A DNA stretch of 64,000 nucleotides from assembly GCA_036526255.1 (NCBI GenBank), contig DATCYW010000079.1, forward strand, positions 1 to 64,000, in the 5' to 3' direction. Each line of letters opens with the position of its first letter. Position 1 is the stretch's first letter. Below the pieces are notes generated by a model, which made no database searches, was not told the origin of the DNA, and was given only the letters and a program-made list of their open reading frames with translations. This DNA is from Malonomonas sp036526255. GTDB taxonomy: Bacteria > Desulfobacterota > Desulfuromonadia > Desulfuromonadales > Geopsychrobacteraceae. Below, piece after piece: positions 34,328 through 43,099 of this stretch. Made by a program: the position numbers and the translations under genes.

Positions 34328-36985
34328 ATGAAGAAAGAACTGCCAAAAGGTTACGACCCGGCTCAGGTTGAGCAGAAGTGGTTTGATGTCTGGGAGCAAC
34401 GTGGTGATTTTCACGCTGATGAAAATTCCTCCAAGCCGCACTATTCAATCGTTATCCCGCCGCCCAACGTCACCGGCGTTTTGCACATGGGGCACGCCCT
34501 CAATAATACCCTGCAGGATATTCTCTGTCGCTGGAAGCGGATGACTGGCCATGAGGTCCTCTGGATGCCGGGAACCGATCACGCCGGAATTGCCACCCAG
34601 AACGTGGTGGAAAAACAGCTGGCTGCCGAAGGGAACGATCGCCACGCGCTGGGGCGGGATGCCTTTGTCGAGCGGGTCTGGCAATGGCGCGAAGAATCGG
34701 GCGGACAGATCATCAATCAGTTGAAGCGGATCGGCGCCTCCTGCGACTGGCAGCGCGAGCGTTTCACGATGGATGAAGGCCTGTCCAAGGCGGTTCGCGA
34801 GGTTTTTGTCCGTCTTTACGAAGATAAGCTGATCTATCGCGACAACCGTTTGATTAACTGGTGTCCGCGTTGCCATACCGCTCTTTCCGACCTGGAAGTC
34901 GAGCACGAAGACAAGCAGGGCAATCTCTGGCACCTGCGCTACCCGGTGACAGGGACCGATCGCTATTTGGTTGTGGCGACCACCCGCCCTGAAACCATGC
35001 TTGGCGACACAGCCGTTGCCGTGAATCCTGAGGATGAGCGTTATCAGGATCTGATCGGCAAAACCGTGCTGCTGCCGCTGGTCAATCGTGAGATTCCGAT
35101 TATTGCCGATGATTATGTCGATATGGAGTTTGGTTCCGGTGCGGTTAAAATAACCCCGGCCCACGATTTCAACGACTTCGAAATCGGTAAACGTCACAGT
35201 CTGGAGTTCATCAACGTTCTCGATGAGTCCGGCGTGATCAATGAAAATGGCGGCGCTTATCAGGGGCAGGAGCGGTCAGCGGCGCGCAAGAACATCGTCG
35301 CTGATCTGCAGACGCAGGGTTTACTGGAAAAGGTTGCCGATTACGCCAATGCCGTTGGCGAGTGCTATCGTTGCCGGGCGGTCATCGAACCCTATATGAG
35401 CAAGCAGTGGTATGTCGCCGTCAAGCCGCTCGCCGCTGAGGCGATCAAGGCCGTCGAAACTGGTGTAACCAAGATTCTGCCGACCCAGTGGGAAAAAACT
35501 TACTACGAATGGATGTACAACATTCAGGACTGGTGTATCAGTCGGCAGATCTGGTGGGGGCACCGGATTCCAGCCTGGTTCTGCGATGACTGCGATGAAA
35601 TTACCGTCGCGCTGGATGATGCCAGTGCCTGCAAGCATTGCGGCAGCAGCAATGTCCGTCAGGAAACCGATGTCCTCGACACCTGGTTCTCTTCGGCGCT
35701 CTGGCCGTTTTCAACCATGGGCTGGCCGGATCAGACCGCAACGCTGCAGAAGTTTTATCCGACCAGTTGTTTGGTGACCGGCTTTGATATCCTGTTTTTC
35801 TGGGTGGCGCGGATGATGATGATGGGCATCAAGTTCATGGATCAGGTGCCGTTTAAAGAGGTTTATATTCATGCCCTGGTGCGCGACGCTCAGGGGCAGA
35901 AGATGAGCAAGAGTAAGGGGAATGTCATCGATCCGTTGATCATTGTCGACGAATATGGTGCCGATGCCTTCCGTTTTACCCTTTGTGCTTTTGCCGCCAT
36001 GGGGCGCGACATCAAACTGTCCACCGAGCGGATCGGTGGCTATCGAAACTTCGTCAACAAACTCTGGAACGCCAGTCGCTTTGCGCTGATGAATCTGGAG
36101 GATTTCGATCCCGCGCAGGCGGACCTGTCTGCCTGCAAGTTAACCCTGGCTGATCAGTGGATTCTCGACCGTTTCGGCAGAACCGCTACCGAGGTTAATC
36201 AGGGGTTGGCCGACTACAAGTTTAATGACGTCGCGAGCAGCCTCTATTCATTTACCTGGCACGAGTTCTGTGACTGGTACGTCGAATTGAGCAAGGATGA
36301 CCTCTACGGCGAGGATGCCGCTGCACGCCAGCGTGCACAGACGGTCCTTTATACGGTGCTGGAAGGGCTGCTGCGATTACTGCATCCACTGTTGCCCTTT
36401 GTCACTGAAGAAATCTGGCAGACTCTACCGGGCAAGCGTCCCTGTGTATCGATCATGCAGGCAGATTATCCGCTAGCTGGTGTCGTAACTGTTGATGCAG
36501 CAGCAGTCGCCAGAATGGATTTGCTGATGGAGGTGATCCGCGCGATTCGCAATGTTCGTGGTGAGCTGGATCTGCCGCCGGGCAAACGGATCAGGGTTGT
36601 GCTGGATTGCAAGTCTGCGGCGTCGGTGCAGGCGATTGAGGCCGGGCAGGCTTATATCAAGTCGTTGGCGCGCGTTGAAACGCTCGAGTTCGGGATTGGT
36701 ATCGAGCATCCGCAGCAGGCTTCAACTCAGGTCGCCGGTGACGTGGAAGTGTTGCTGCCCCTGGCAGACCTGGTGAATGTCGCAGAGGAAGCGGCACGTT
36801 TGGAAAAAGAGATCCAGAAGCAGGAAAAGGATGTCGAGTTTTTCCGTAAAAAACTTTCCAACGAAAAGTTTGTTGCCAATGCGCCGCCGGAAGTTCTGGC
36901 GAAGGATCGCGGCAAGCGGACGGCCGCTGAAGAAAAATTGGCCATCTTGCGTCAGGGTCTGGAAAAAATCCAGGCTCTGAAGTAG
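34328..36985 (+). CDS. valS: Valyl-tRNA synthetase
   Basis: An 885-residue class I synthetase. HIGH-type motif in PPNVTGVLHMGHAL, KMSKS motif in KMSKSKGNVIDPL, and WMPGTDHAGIATQ specific to ValRS. The editing domain (about 190-340), anticodon-binding helices and the C-terminal coiled coil (about 815-885) are all present. It charges tRNA-Val. The ATG is preceded by AAAGGACCCG; a strong terminator follows, so it is likely monocistronic. Confidence 0.98.
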   Translation: MKKELPKGYDPAQVEQKWFDVWEQRGDFHADENSSKPHYSIVIPPPNVTGVLHMGHALNNTLQDILCRWKRMTGHEVLWMPGTDHAGIATQNVVEKQLAAEGNDRHALGRDAFVERVWQWREESGGQIINQLKRIGASCDWQRERFTMDEGLSKAVREVFVRLYEDKLIYRDNRLINWCPRCHTALSDLEVEHEDKQGNLWHLRYPVTGTDRYLVVATTRPETMLGDTAVAVNPEDERYQDLIGKTVLLPLVNREIPIIADDYVDMEFGSGAVKITPAHDFNDFEIGKRHSLEFINVLDESGVINENGGAYQGQERSAARKNIVADLQTQGLLEKVADYANAVGECYRCRAVIEPYMSKQWYVAVKPLAAEAIKAVETGVTKILPTQWEKTYYEWMYNIQDWCISRQIWWGHRIPAWFCDDCDEITVALDDASACKHCGSSNVRQETDVLDTWFSSALWPFSTMGWPDQTATLQKFYPTSCLVTGFDILFFWVARMMMMGIKFMDQVPFKEVYIHALVRDAQGQKMSKSKGNVIDPLIIVDEYGADAFRFTLCAFAAMGRDIKLSTERIGGYRNFVNKLWNASRFALMNLEDFDPAQADLSACKLTLADQWILDRFGRTATEVNQGLADYKFNDVASSLYSFTWHEFCDWYVELSKDDLYGEDAAARQRAQTVLYTVLEGLLRLLHPLLPFVTEEIWQTLPGKRPCVSIMQADYPLAGVVTVDAAAVARMDLLMEVIRAIRNVRGELDLPPGKRIRVVLDCKSAASVQAIEAGQAYIKSLARVETLEFGIGIEHPQQASTQVAGDVEVLLPLADLVNVAEEAARLEKEIQKQEKDVEFFRKKLSNEKFVANAPPEVLAKDRGKRTAAEEKLAILRQGLEKIQALK

Positions 36986-36994
36986 TACGCTACT

Positions 36995-37033
36995 AAGAGA
37001 CCGGAAAGGGAGACCTTTCCGGTCTCTTTTTTT
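36995..37033 (+). terminator. Rho-independent terminator of valS
   Basis: AAGAGACCGGAAAGG (36995-37009) pairs with CCTTTCCGGTCTCTT (37014-37028) over a GAGA loop, then a T-run. Confidence 0.93.
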
Positions 37034-37109
37034 ATGTTGCGTACAACGTACGAACTTATAATGCAGACGTGCTCCCGCTTGATTAGAATTCTTCTATTTA
37101 AGGCTTTTT

Positions 37110-37138
37110 TTGTTTAAATTTACGGCAATTTTTAGTAT
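37110..37138 (+). promoter_or_regulatory. Candidate promoter of frdCAB
   Basis: TTGTTT (37110-37115), 17-base spacer, TAGTAT (37133-37138). Four of six matches in each box. The -10 is overlapped by the palindrome at 37135, consistent with repression. Confidence 0.4.
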
Positions 37139-37147
37139 ACAGTATAC
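37135..37147. promoter_or_regulatory. GTATAC-A-GTATAC operator-like palindrome
   Basis: Two copies of the self-complementary GTATAC separated by one base, in an AT-rich stretch across the putative -10 and start site of frdCAB. Repressors with dyad sites control central-metabolism genes in Geobacter (for example HgtR), but I cannot say which protein binds here. Confidence 0.45.
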
Positions 37148-37222
37148 GATTTGACGTTAGCCGATCGTGCTTAGTGGTGTTGAATGTATTGACTTCGACC
37201 AGCTGCCGAAAGGATTAAATTC

Positions 37223-37306
37223 ATGAAAAGGAGGAAAGGAGGCTGGCGGGAACCGCCAGGGAGAGAGATGGCTCAGTTTCAAAAGGAGCGTCGTGCCGGA
37301 CCTTGA
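37223..37306 (+). CDS. Possible 27-codon leader peptide upstream of frdC
   Basis: ATG 37223 to TGA 37306, with AAAGGA eight bases upstream. The peptide (MKRRKGGWREPPGRE...) is strongly basic, with six arginines. Hairpin 37243-37259 falls inside it and its stop sits in the second hairpin, an arrangement compatible with translational attenuation. Could equally be chance. Confidence 0.25.
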   Translation: MKRRKGGWREPPGREMAQFQKERRAGP

Positions 37307-37388
37307 GCCGTCCGTAGGCACTCGTGATTGGGTCAAGGAGGCTATCTTTGATGAGCAATCAATTCACATTCTCGAGGGATATGAAACT

Positions 37389-38063
37389 ATGCATTTGTTA
37401 ACAAGCTCTGTGGGAAGAAAACTATTGATGGCAGTGACCGGCATGATGTTGGCCGGTTTCATTACTGTCCACCTGCTCGGGAACCTGTCGGTGTTTGCCG
37501 GTTCCGAAGCAATCAACATTTATGCTGAAAAGCTGCACAGTCTTGGGCCGATCGTCTGGATTTTCCGACTGATCATGCTTGGCCTGTTCAGTGTGCATAT
37601 CGCTTTCGGCATCAAACTGACGATGGAGAACAGCTCTGCTTCTCCTGAAGCTTATGCAATCAAGAAGCGGTTGAAGACCACTTTCGCTGCCGAGTCGATG
37701 ATCTACACCGGTCTGATTCTGCTGGTTTTCCTGCTTTATCATTTGTTGCACTTTACCGTGCAAGTTGTTCACACTGATGCCGTGTCGATGCTTCTGCCTG
37801 AGGTCAACGGTCGTCCGAACGTTTTTGCCATGGTTGGGCATAGCTTCAACAGCGCGTTCGTCTCCATTGTCTATGTCATTGCCATGTGTGCTCTGTTTCT
37901 GCACTTGAGTCACGGTTTGCAAAGCTTCGTTCAGACTCTTGGTCTGAATAATGGTCCGAGTCAGGACAAGGTCGCTTACATTGGCAAACTGGTAGCCGTC
38001 TTTTTTGGCCTGGCGTACATCGCCATCCCATTGGCTTTCCTCTTCAATATCGTAAAGATTTAG
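37389..38063 (+). CDS. frdC: Fumarate reductase/succinate dehydrogenase cytochrome b subunit
   Basis: A 224-residue membrane subunit with five hydrophobic segments and the family start MHLLTSSVGRKLLMAVTGM, HLLGNLSVF. Haem-ligand histidines are available in helices 1, 2, 4 and 5 (VHLLGN, SVHIAFG, YHLLHF, LHLSHGLQSF). It oxidises or reduces menaquinol and anchors FrdAB, like Wolinella FrdC. Start ATG 37389 with GAGGGA ten bases upstream matches family length; GTG 37293 behind a better ribosome site would add 32 polar residues. In Geobacter one such enzyme serves as both fumarate reductase and succinate dehydrogenase. Confidence 0.92.
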   Translation: MHLLTSSVGRKLLMAVTGMMLAGFITVHLLGNLSVFAGSEAINIYAEKLHSLGPIVWIFRLIMLGLFSVHIAFGIKLTMENSSASPEAYAIKKRLKTTFAAESMIYTGLILLVFLLYHLLHFTVQVVHTDAVSMLLPEVNGRPNVFAMVGHSFNSAFVSIVYVIAMCALFLHLSHGLQSFVQTLGLNNGPSQDKVAYIGKLVAVFFGLAYIAIPLAFLFNIVKI

Positions 38064-38073
38064 GGGGTTTATT

Positions 38074-39990
38074 GTGATTCTCGACGGAAAAGCACCCACA
38101 GGACCAATCGAAAAATCTTGGGACAAGCACCGCTTCGACATGAAGCTGGTCAATCCCTCCAATAAGCGTAAATTCAAGATTCTGGTTGTTGGTACCGGTC
38201 TCGCTGGTGGCGCTGGCGCTGCCTCGTTAGGCGAACTGGGCTACAACGTAGAAGCCTTCTGCTATCAGGACAGCGCTCGTCGCGCCCACTCGATTGCAGC
38301 TCAGGGCGGCATCAACGCTGCGAAAAACTACCCGAATGACGGTGACTCCATCTACCGTCTGTTTTATGACACCATCAAGGGTGGCGACTTCCGCGCCCGT
38401 GAGGCTGACGTATGGCGTCTGGCCCAGGTGTCGAACAACATCATCGATCAGTGTGTCGCCCAGGGTGTTCCATTTGCCCGTGACTACGCCGGTTACCTCG
38501 ACAACCGTTCCTTCGGTGGCGCTCAGGTCTCCCGGACTTTTTACGCCCGTGGTCAAACCGGACAGCAGTTGCTGCTCGGTGCTTATTCGGCACTCTCCCG
38601 GCAGGTAAAAGCCGGCACCGTCAAACTGCATCAGCGCACTGAAATGGTTGACCTGGTTGTGGTCGATGGCGTTGCCAAAGGGATCACTGTCCGCAACCTG
38701 ATCACCGGCAAGATTGAGTCCCACTGGGGCGATGCGGTTATTCTGGCGACCGGCGGTTATGTCAACGTTTTCTACCTGTCGACCAACGCCATGGGTTGTA
38801 GTGTTACGGCCGCCTGGAAAGCAGCTCAAAAAGGCGCTTACTTCGCTAATCCCTGCTACACCCAGATCCACCCGACCTGTATCCCGCAGCATGGTGACAA
38901 ACAGTCAAAACTGACGTTGATGTCCGAGTCCTTGCGGAATGATGGTCGTTGCTGGGTCCCGAAGAAAAAAGAAGATTGTGACAAACCGGCTCACACCATC
39001 CCCGAAGAGGATCGCGATTACTACCTGGAGCGGAAGTACCCCTCCTTTGGTAACCTCGCTCCACGGGATATCGCATCACGTGCCGCAAAAGAGCAGTGTG
39101 ACGACGAGCGTGGTGTCGGACCCGGCAAGCGTGGTGTCTATCTCGATTACCAGAGCGCGATTGATCGCGTCGGTCAGGCAACCATCGCTGAGCGTTACGG
39201 CAACTTGTTTGAAATGTACGAGAAAATCACCGACGAGAACGCCTACAAGCAGCCGATGCGTATCTATCCGGCCCCGCACTACTCCATGGGTGGTCTCTGG
39301 GTTGATTATAACTGCATGAGCAATATCCCCGGACTGTTTGTTCTGGGTGAAGCCAACTTCTCGGTTCACGGTGCCAACCGTCTCGGTGCGTCAGCGCTGA
39401 TGCAGGGTCTGGCTGACGGTTACTTCGTCATTCCTTACACCATCGCTGGCTACCTGGCGGGTGTTACTCCGGGAACCGTCAAGACCGATCACGCTGAGTT
39501 CAAGCGTTCGGTCGAAGAGGTTGAAGGGCAAAATACCAAGCTTCTCAAGATCAAAGGCAAGAAAACTGTCAGCGAACTGCACCGTGAACTTGGTTCGGTC
39601 ATGTGGGAAGATGTCGGTATGGCGCGTAGCGATGCCAGCCTCAAGAACGCCCTCAAGCGGATTCCGGAAATTCGTGACGAATTCTGGAACAATGTTAACG
39701 TCACCGGCGAAGCTGGCGAGCTTAATCAGCAGCTCGAAAATGCCGGCCGTCTGGCCGACTTCCTCGAGTTTGCCGAAGTCTTCGCCAAGGATGCCCTGCA
39801 TCGCGAGGAATCCTGTGGCGGTCACTTCCGGACAGAGCACCAGACCGCAGACGGTGAAGCAATGCGTGATGATGAGAACTTCGCCTACGCAGCTGCCTGG
39901 GAATTCAAGGGTGTCGGCAACGAGCCTGAGCTGCACAAAGAGCCCCTGAAGTTCGAAAACGTCAAACTTGCCGTGAGGAGTTACAAATAA
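38074..39990 (+). CDS. frdA: Fumarate reductase/succinate dehydrogenase flavoprotein subunit
   Basis: A 638-residue FrdA/SdhA, GTG start. FAD-binding VVGTGLAGGAGAASLGELGY and the flavinylation region ARRAHSIAAQGGINAAKNY (His bonded to FAD); active-site HPT segment in QIHPTCIP; GEANFSVHGANRLGASALMQGLADG near the C-terminal FAD site. Ten bases after frdC, and its stop overlaps the frdB start by one base. Interconverts succinate and fumarate in the cytoplasm. Confidence 0.97.
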   Translation: MILDGKAPTGPIEKSWDKHRFDMKLVNPSNKRKFKILVVGTGLAGGAGAASLGELGYNVEAFCYQDSARRAHSIAAQGGINAAKNYPNDGDSIYRLFYDTIKGGDFRAREADVWRLAQVSNNIIDQCVAQGVPFARDYAGYLDNRSFGGAQVSRTFYARGQTGQQLLLGAYSALSRQVKAGTVKLHQRTEMVDLVVVDGVAKGITVRNLITGKIESHWGDAVILATGGYVNVFYLSTNAMGCSVTAAWKAAQKGAYFANPCYTQIHPTCIPQHGDKQSKLTLMSESLRNDGRCWVPKKKEDCDKPAHTIPEEDRDYYLERKYPSFGNLAPRDIASRAAKEQCDDERGVGPGKRGVYLDYQSAIDRVGQATIAERYGNLFEMYEKITDENAYKQPMRIYPAPHYSMGGLWVDYNCMSNIPGLFVLGEANFSVHGANRLGASALMQGLADGYFVIPYTIAGYLAGVTPGTVKTDHAEFKRSVEEVEGQNTKLLKIKGKKTVSELHRELGSVMWEDVGMARSDASLKNALKRIPEIRDEFWNNVNVTGEAGELNQQLENAGRLADFLEFAEVFAKDALHREESCGGHFRTEHQTADGEAMRDDENFAYAAAWEFKGVGNEPELHKEPLKFENVKLAVRSYK

Positions 39991-40727
39991 TGAACCTGAC
40001 ATTGCATGTATGGCGCCAGAAGGGGCCGGAGGCTAAAGGAAAGCTTGAAACTTACAAAGCGAATAATGTCAGTGAAGATCAGTCTTTTCTCGAAATGCTC
40101 GACGATGTCAACGAGGACCTGATCAAAGCTGGTAAAGACCCGATCGCATTCGATCACGATTGTCGCGAAGGTATTTGCGGGATGTGTTCGCAGGTCATCA
40201 ACGGCAAACCGCACGGCGGTCAAGAGCGGACCACGGTCTGCCAGTTGCACATGCGTTCATTCAAGGACGGCGACGAAATCTTTATCGAGCCGTGGCGCGC
40301 CAAGGCGTTCCCGATTCATAAAGACCTGATCGTTGATCGGAATGCTCTTGAGGTCATCATGCAGGCCGGTGGTTATACGTCCTGTCACACCGGTGGTGTT
40401 CCCGATGGTAACGCCCTGCTGATCCCGAAGCCGGTTGCTGATTACGCCATGGACGCTGCCGAGTGTATCGGTTGTGGTGCCTGCGTTGCTTCTTGTCCGA
40501 ACAGCTCGGCAATGCTCTTTACCAGCGCCAAGGTTGCGCAGCTTGCGGTTCTGCCGCAGGGCATTGGAGAGGCCAAAGCTCGGGTGAAAAGCATGACCAA
40601 GGCTCTGCTCGACGAGGGTTTTGGTAACTGCACCAATCACTACGAGTGTCAGGAAGCCTGCCCGAAAGGGATTAACGTTAAATTCATCGCGACCCTCAAC
40701 CGCGAATACATCAAATCGATGTGCTGA
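39990..40727 (+). CDS. frdB: Fumarate reductase/succinate dehydrogenase iron-sulfur subunit
   Basis: A 245-residue FrdB. [2Fe-2S] ligands in DCREGICGMC plus a distal Cys (TVCQLH); [4Fe-4S] motif CIGCGACVASCP; [3Fe-4S] set from CTNHYECQEACPKGI. These clusters pass electrons between the flavin and the haem b subunit. ATG overlaps the frdA TAA. A strong terminator ends the frdCAB unit. Confidence 0.97.
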   Translation: MNLTLHVWRQKGPEAKGKLETYKANNVSEDQSFLEMLDDVNEDLIKAGKDPIAFDHDCREGICGMCSQVINGKPHGGQERTTVCQLHMRSFKDGDEIFIEPWRAKAFPIHKDLIVDRNALEVIMQAGGYTSCHTGGVPDGNALLIPKPVADYAMDAAECIGCGACVASCPNSSAMLFTSAKVAQLAVLPQGIGEAKARVKSMTKALLDEGFGNCTNHYECQEACPKGINVKFIATLNREYIKSMC

Positions 40728-40752
40728 TTTACCACTTTCTACAGTTTCTATT

Positions 40753-40780
40753 GGCGGACCTTCGGGTCCGCCTTTTTTTT
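40753..40780 (+). terminator. Rho-independent terminator of frdCAB
   Basis: GGCGGACC-TTCG-GGTCCGCC followed by eight T. Perfect 8-bp stem with a stable UUCG loop. Confidence 0.96.
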
Positions 40781-40883
40781 ATCCTGAGTTAAATACAACC
40801 TGCAATTTGTTGTTAGCACATGTTAAGCTGTCGCCGCTAAGGGCTCATAACTGCGGTATTTTGCATGGCAGGGGCATTAATTA

Positions 40884-42488
40884 ATGAAAAACTGGATAAG
40901 CCGATTCGTCAATCAGGCGATCCCGCAACAATTATCCAACAAAGACGAGCAAAGCTTTGCGGATCTGCCGCTAGCATCCGCACTGATTGGTCCGACCGCA
41001 GTGCCCAATCGGCAATCGATCGTCACACAGCTTCAGGACGATTGCCAACGGCAGCTTAATCAGCTGCGCCTTGGCCTTAAGCTTAAAACCGCTGCGCTGC
41101 TCTGGATTGGTCCTGCCAGCGACCAGCTGGGCCTCTACGCCTGCTCCAGTCATACTGATCGTATCAACTCCGGCCCCTATCAACTCGGTGTCGGTGTCAC
41201 CGGCGCGCTCAAGGAATGTTCTGAATTACTGCTGGCTCCGGTCCGTGAGTCGTCGCCGGCCATCCCTTATTATCGCAGCAACAAGGGCGTCGGTAGCTTT
41301 ATGGCGCTGCGGCTGTTTGTGCCGAGCAACGACGTGGCACTTGTCGATGGTTTCGGTATCCTCTGTGTGGACCGTGAGTCGAGCGAATGCTGGACTATTG
41401 AGGAACGCCATCAGGTGGAGCTCTGCTCAGAATTGCTGATGTCCAGTGTCAGTCGTGCGCGCCAGTGGTTTATCTGTGATCGCGATCGGCATGCTTATCT
41501 GCGCGCTTTCCATGGTGTGCGTAAGCTTAACGCATCCTTGGGCTTGCAATCGGCCTTTGCGGCTGCCGCTGAGGCGATCCGCAGCGTCGTTCCCGCGGAT
41601 TTTCTGGCAATCAATCTGGTTGATGAAGAGCAACACCGGGTGACATACGTCGAAGGAGAGAAGGCCGAGCTGTTGGCGAACAAGTCCTTTCCATTGGGGC
41701 AGGGGGTCGTCGGCCAGGTTCTGAAATATGCGCGAACATTGCCGGAAAATGCCGATTATCATGGCACCTCGCCAGTCTTCAGCGAGGCTCACCTGTTCGC
41801 CGATTACCGTTCATTGATGATTGTCCCTCTCTGTCAGGAGGATGGCCAGGCCAATGGTGCCTTAACTGTTGCAGCACGTCAGTCAGGTGTCTTCAGTCGA
41901 AGCTGCCGGGAAATGCTTGAACTGATTGCTACCCAGATCGCCATCAAGATCGACCTAGCTAACTCGCACGAACAGATCAACCAGTTGGCGACCGTTGATG
42001 CTCTAACCGGGATTGCCAACCGACGTGCCTATCAGCGTGGCTTCGAAGCAATGCTGGATCGGGCCAGGCGGCGTTCAGGGTCTCTTTATCTGATCCTCTG
42101 TGACATTGACCACTTTAAGAAAATTAACGACAGTTTCGGACATCCGGTGGGTGACGAGGTATTGCGGCAGGTATCCAAGCTGTTTGATCGGGTGGTGCGT
42201 GCCGTCGATCTGGCGGCCCGTACCGGCGGCGAAGAATTTGCCATCTTGCTGGAAGACGCTGACGAGGATGGTGCCTGGAAGGTGGCCGAGCGCCTGCGCA
42301 GGCTGGTTGAGGGGATGGAGCTGATTGTTCAGGGCAAGCGGGTCGCCGTTAGTATTTCTTTGGGGATTTCCGCGTTCCCGCGGGATGCCAATAGTATTGA
42401 AAAGCTGGTCAGTTGTGCTGACCAGGCGCTCTATCATGCCAAAGGTGCCGGCCGTAACCGTAGCGTCCTCTGGAATGAAATTTCCTGA
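40884..42488 (+). CDS. GAF-GGDEF diguanylate cyclase
   Basis: A 534-residue cytoplasmic protein. Residues about 1-190 are unassigned, 195-355 look like a GAF domain (LQSAFAAAAEAIRSVVPADF, PLGQGVVGQVLKYA, SLMIVPLCQEDGQANGALTVA) and 370-534 form a GGDEF domain with the active motif GGEEF. An intact inhibitory RxxD (RAVD) stands five residues before it. The guanine-contacting Asp in GHPVGDEVLR is kept, so classical c-di-GMP synthesis is expected rather than the Hypr-type cAMP-GMP cyclases of Geobacter, which replace it. No membrane helix. Signal unknown. Confidence 0.92.
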   Translation: MKNWISRFVNQAIPQQLSNKDEQSFADLPLASALIGPTAVPNRQSIVTQLQDDCQRQLNQLRLGLKLKTAALLWIGPASDQLGLYACSSHTDRINSGPYQLGVGVTGALKECSELLLAPVRESSPAIPYYRSNKGVGSFMALRLFVPSNDVALVDGFGILCVDRESSECWTIEERHQVELCSELLMSSVSRARQWFICDRDRHAYLRAFHGVRKLNASLGLQSAFAAAAEAIRSVVPADFLAINLVDEEQHRVTYVEGEKAELLANKSFPLGQGVVGQVLKYARTLPENADYHGTSPVFSEAHLFADYRSLMIVPLCQEDGQANGALTVAARQSGVFSRSCREMLELIATQIAIKIDLANSHEQINQLATVDALTGIANRRAYQRGFEAMLDRARRRSGSLYLILCDIDHFKKINDSFGHPVGDEVLRQVSKLFDRVVRAVDLAARTGGEEFAILLEDADEDGAWKVAERLRRLVEGMELIVQGKRVAVSISLGISAFPRDANSIEKLVSCADQALYHAKGAGRNRSVLWNEIS

Positions 42489-43082
42489 TTACTCCTTTTC
42501 CATCAGGACCGTGCTGAATTCTTCAAGCATCCGGTTTTTTATGAGCCGGCAACCGAGTCGCTGATATCTCTGGCGGACATCAAAGTTATACTCCCACAAG
42601 ATCCCCGAAAGCAGCAATCTCGCGCCAGGTTGCGCCTTAGCGACCAGATTCTCCGCTACATCGAGCAGGATGTCTCCGTAGATGTTTGCCAGAATTAGAT
42701 CGAAATTCTTTTCAGGAAACTGCTCCAGGGTGCCACAAAAATGGTTGATCTTATCCGCAACGGCATTCAGTTGACCGTTGATCCGGCAACTGTTCACCGC
42801 TTCTTGTTCGATATCGACACACCAGGCCTGCCCGCCGCCAAGCAGCAGCGCGGCGATCGACAGAATACCGGTTCCGCTGCCCAGGTCGAGAATCTTTTCC
42901 TTGCCGTTGAACGGGTGGTTTTCCAGAATCTCTATGCAGCTTTCCGTGGTTTCATGTTCCCCCGAACCGAATGCACCCCGATCCATGCTCAGGTTGATGC
43001 GCGAGTCGCTCGGCAAGGCAGCCTGAGGCGGGTGAATCCGGAAGCTGTTGCCGAGTAGAAACGCCTGATAATTTTCTTTCAT
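42489..43082 (-). CDS. PrmA-like SAM-dependent methyltransferase, short form
   Basis: A 197-residue protein matching the catalytic half of ribosomal protein L11 methyltransferase: the substrate-side motif DRGAFGSGEHETT, SAM-binding ILDLGSGTGILSIAALLLG, acidic VDIE, and NIYGDILL. It lacks the roughly 100-residue N-terminal substrate-recognition domain of PrmA, so its target may not be L11. ATG 43082 is preferred to TTG 43088. It is convergent with the cyclase gene, and 17 bases separate it from the AEC gene upstream, so both are probably co-transcribed. Confidence 0.78.
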   Translation of the reverse strand: MKENYQAFLLGNSFRIHPPQAALPSDSRINLSMDRGAFGSGEHETTESCIEILENHPFNGKEKILDLGSGTGILSIAALLLGGGQAWCVDIEQEAVNSCRINGQLNAVADKINHFCGTLEQFPEKNFDLILANIYGDILLDVAENLVAKAQPGARLLLSGILWEYNFDVRQRYQRLGCRLIKNRMLEEFSTVLMEKE

Positions 43083-43099
43083 GGTCAACTTTCAGTTGT

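Larger units (their letters stand above)
37034..37388 (+). other. Long leader region upstream of frdC
   Basis: The 355 bases after the valS terminator hold a promoter with an overlapping palindrome (37110-37147), then a leader of about 240 bases. The leader contains two firm hairpins: CTGGCGG/CCGCCAG (37243-37259) and GTGCC-GGAC/GTCC-GTA-GGCAC (37293-37321), and a possible 27-codon reading frame (37223-37306; basic, arginine-rich) with AAAGGA upstream. I do not recognise a known riboswitch. A frame continuous with frdC also starts at GTG 37293 behind AAAAGGAG. Confidence 0.5.

Noticed and set aside
37034..37388. Known riboswitch classes (glycine, SAM, SAH, fluoride, TPP, cobalamin)
   Set aside because: The leader is structured but lacks the conserved cores of these classes as I know them.
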